The translations under genes and the position numbers were made by a program. A DNA stretch of 6,655 bases from Flavobacteriales bacterium UBA2426. GTDB taxonomy: Bacteria; Bacteroidota; Bacteroidia; Flavobacteriales_F; PHOS-HE28. The notes under the pieces are model-generated. The model saw only the letters and a list, made by a program, of their open reading frames with translations, did not search any database and was not told where the DNA came from. The DNA is taken from NCBI GenBank assembly GCA_002342985.1, contig DDRC01000160.1, positions 36,604 through 43,258 of the forward strand, written 5' to 3'. Positions 6,529 to 6,655 of this stretch are shown piece by piece (position 1 is the first letter of the stretch; each line of letters begins with the position of its first letter).

Positions 6529-6655
6529 ATGGATCCCGGCATCTGGCAGATCGAACGCATCGACCATCAGCTGGACCAAGGGACCGAAAGCGACGGCCGC
6601 ATCGCCTTCTGCAAACGGCTGGGGAATGACCGCTACAAGCGGGCCTTCGATCGGT
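6529..6655 (+). CDS. Start of an unrecognised gene, 3'-partial
   Basis: An open frame from the ATG at 6529 runs to the right edge and gives 42 residues: M-D-P-G-I-W-Q-I-E-R-I-D, then a polar, charged stretch ending K-R-A-F-D-R. The same frame extends back to an ATG at 6496, but those eleven codons mostly end in A or T, whereas codons from 6529 mostly end in G or C as in the neighbours, so 6529 is preferred. AAGGA lies only two bases before this ATG, too near to be decisive. There is no signal peptide or membrane segment in the visible part. I do not recognise the family. It follows the Omp85-like gene in the same direction after 105 bases and could be co-transcribed or have its own promoter near 6463. 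Confidence 0.6.
   Translation, partial: MDPGIWQIERIDHQLDQGTESDGRIAFCKRLGNDRYKRAFDR

Noticed and set aside
5884..6579. A 231-residue minus-strand open frame at the right end
   Set aside because: It is antisense to the Omp85-like gene, with the His/Val/Glu/Ala/Gln-rich composition typical of reverse-frame shadows, and no recognisable motif.

Overview
The window looks like a chromosomal segment of a GC-rich Bacteroidota, most likely a high-GC Flavobacteriales lineage. I infer this from three things. Three exported proteins have signal peptides ending in A-Q or S-Q, a Bacteroidota habit. Starts are not preceded by strong Shine-Dalgarno sequences, and possible TTG/TAnnTTTG-like promoter elements occur instead. 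The protein families (pseudo-protease/TolB-propeller/barrel, single-POTRA Omp85-like protein) are ones I associate with that phylum. No rRNA, tRNA, transposase, integrase or CRISPR array is visible.

Layout. Positions 1-2780 (minus strand) hold the first 926 residues of a very large exported protein that runs off the left edge: a degenerate gluzincin-like domain, a WD40/TolB-type beta-propeller, a Pro/Ala-rich linker, and the beginning of what looks like an outer-membrane barrel. A 70-base divergent intergenic region separates it from a metallo-beta-lactamase-fold hydrolase of the glyoxalase II type (2851-3486, plus), whose metal ligands are all intact. That gene converges on a 283-residue predicted outer-membrane barrel protein of unrecognised family (3503-4354, minus). 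The two stop codons are close together and each sits in the centre of an inverted repeat. A second divergent region (4355-4563) carries a reasonably spaced promoter candidate for the minus gene. It is followed by a 619-residue single-POTRA Omp85/BamA-like protein (4564-6423, plus). The right end holds the start of one further unrecognised gene (6529 to the edge, plus).

How they relate. The gene orders are divergent, convergent, divergent and then tandem, so this is not one operon. The common theme is the cell envelope: three of the five genes encode proteins predicted to go to the outer membrane, and two of those probably contain Omp85-like or similar large barrels. The hydrolase is cytoplasmic and shows no evident functional link. 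I found no clearly new defence or mobile system. The parts most worth a second look are the pseudo-protease/propeller/barrel architecture, the Omp85-like protein whose lid-loop motif reads L-Y-G-F rather than V-R-G-F/Y, and the paired palindromes at the convergent gene ends.
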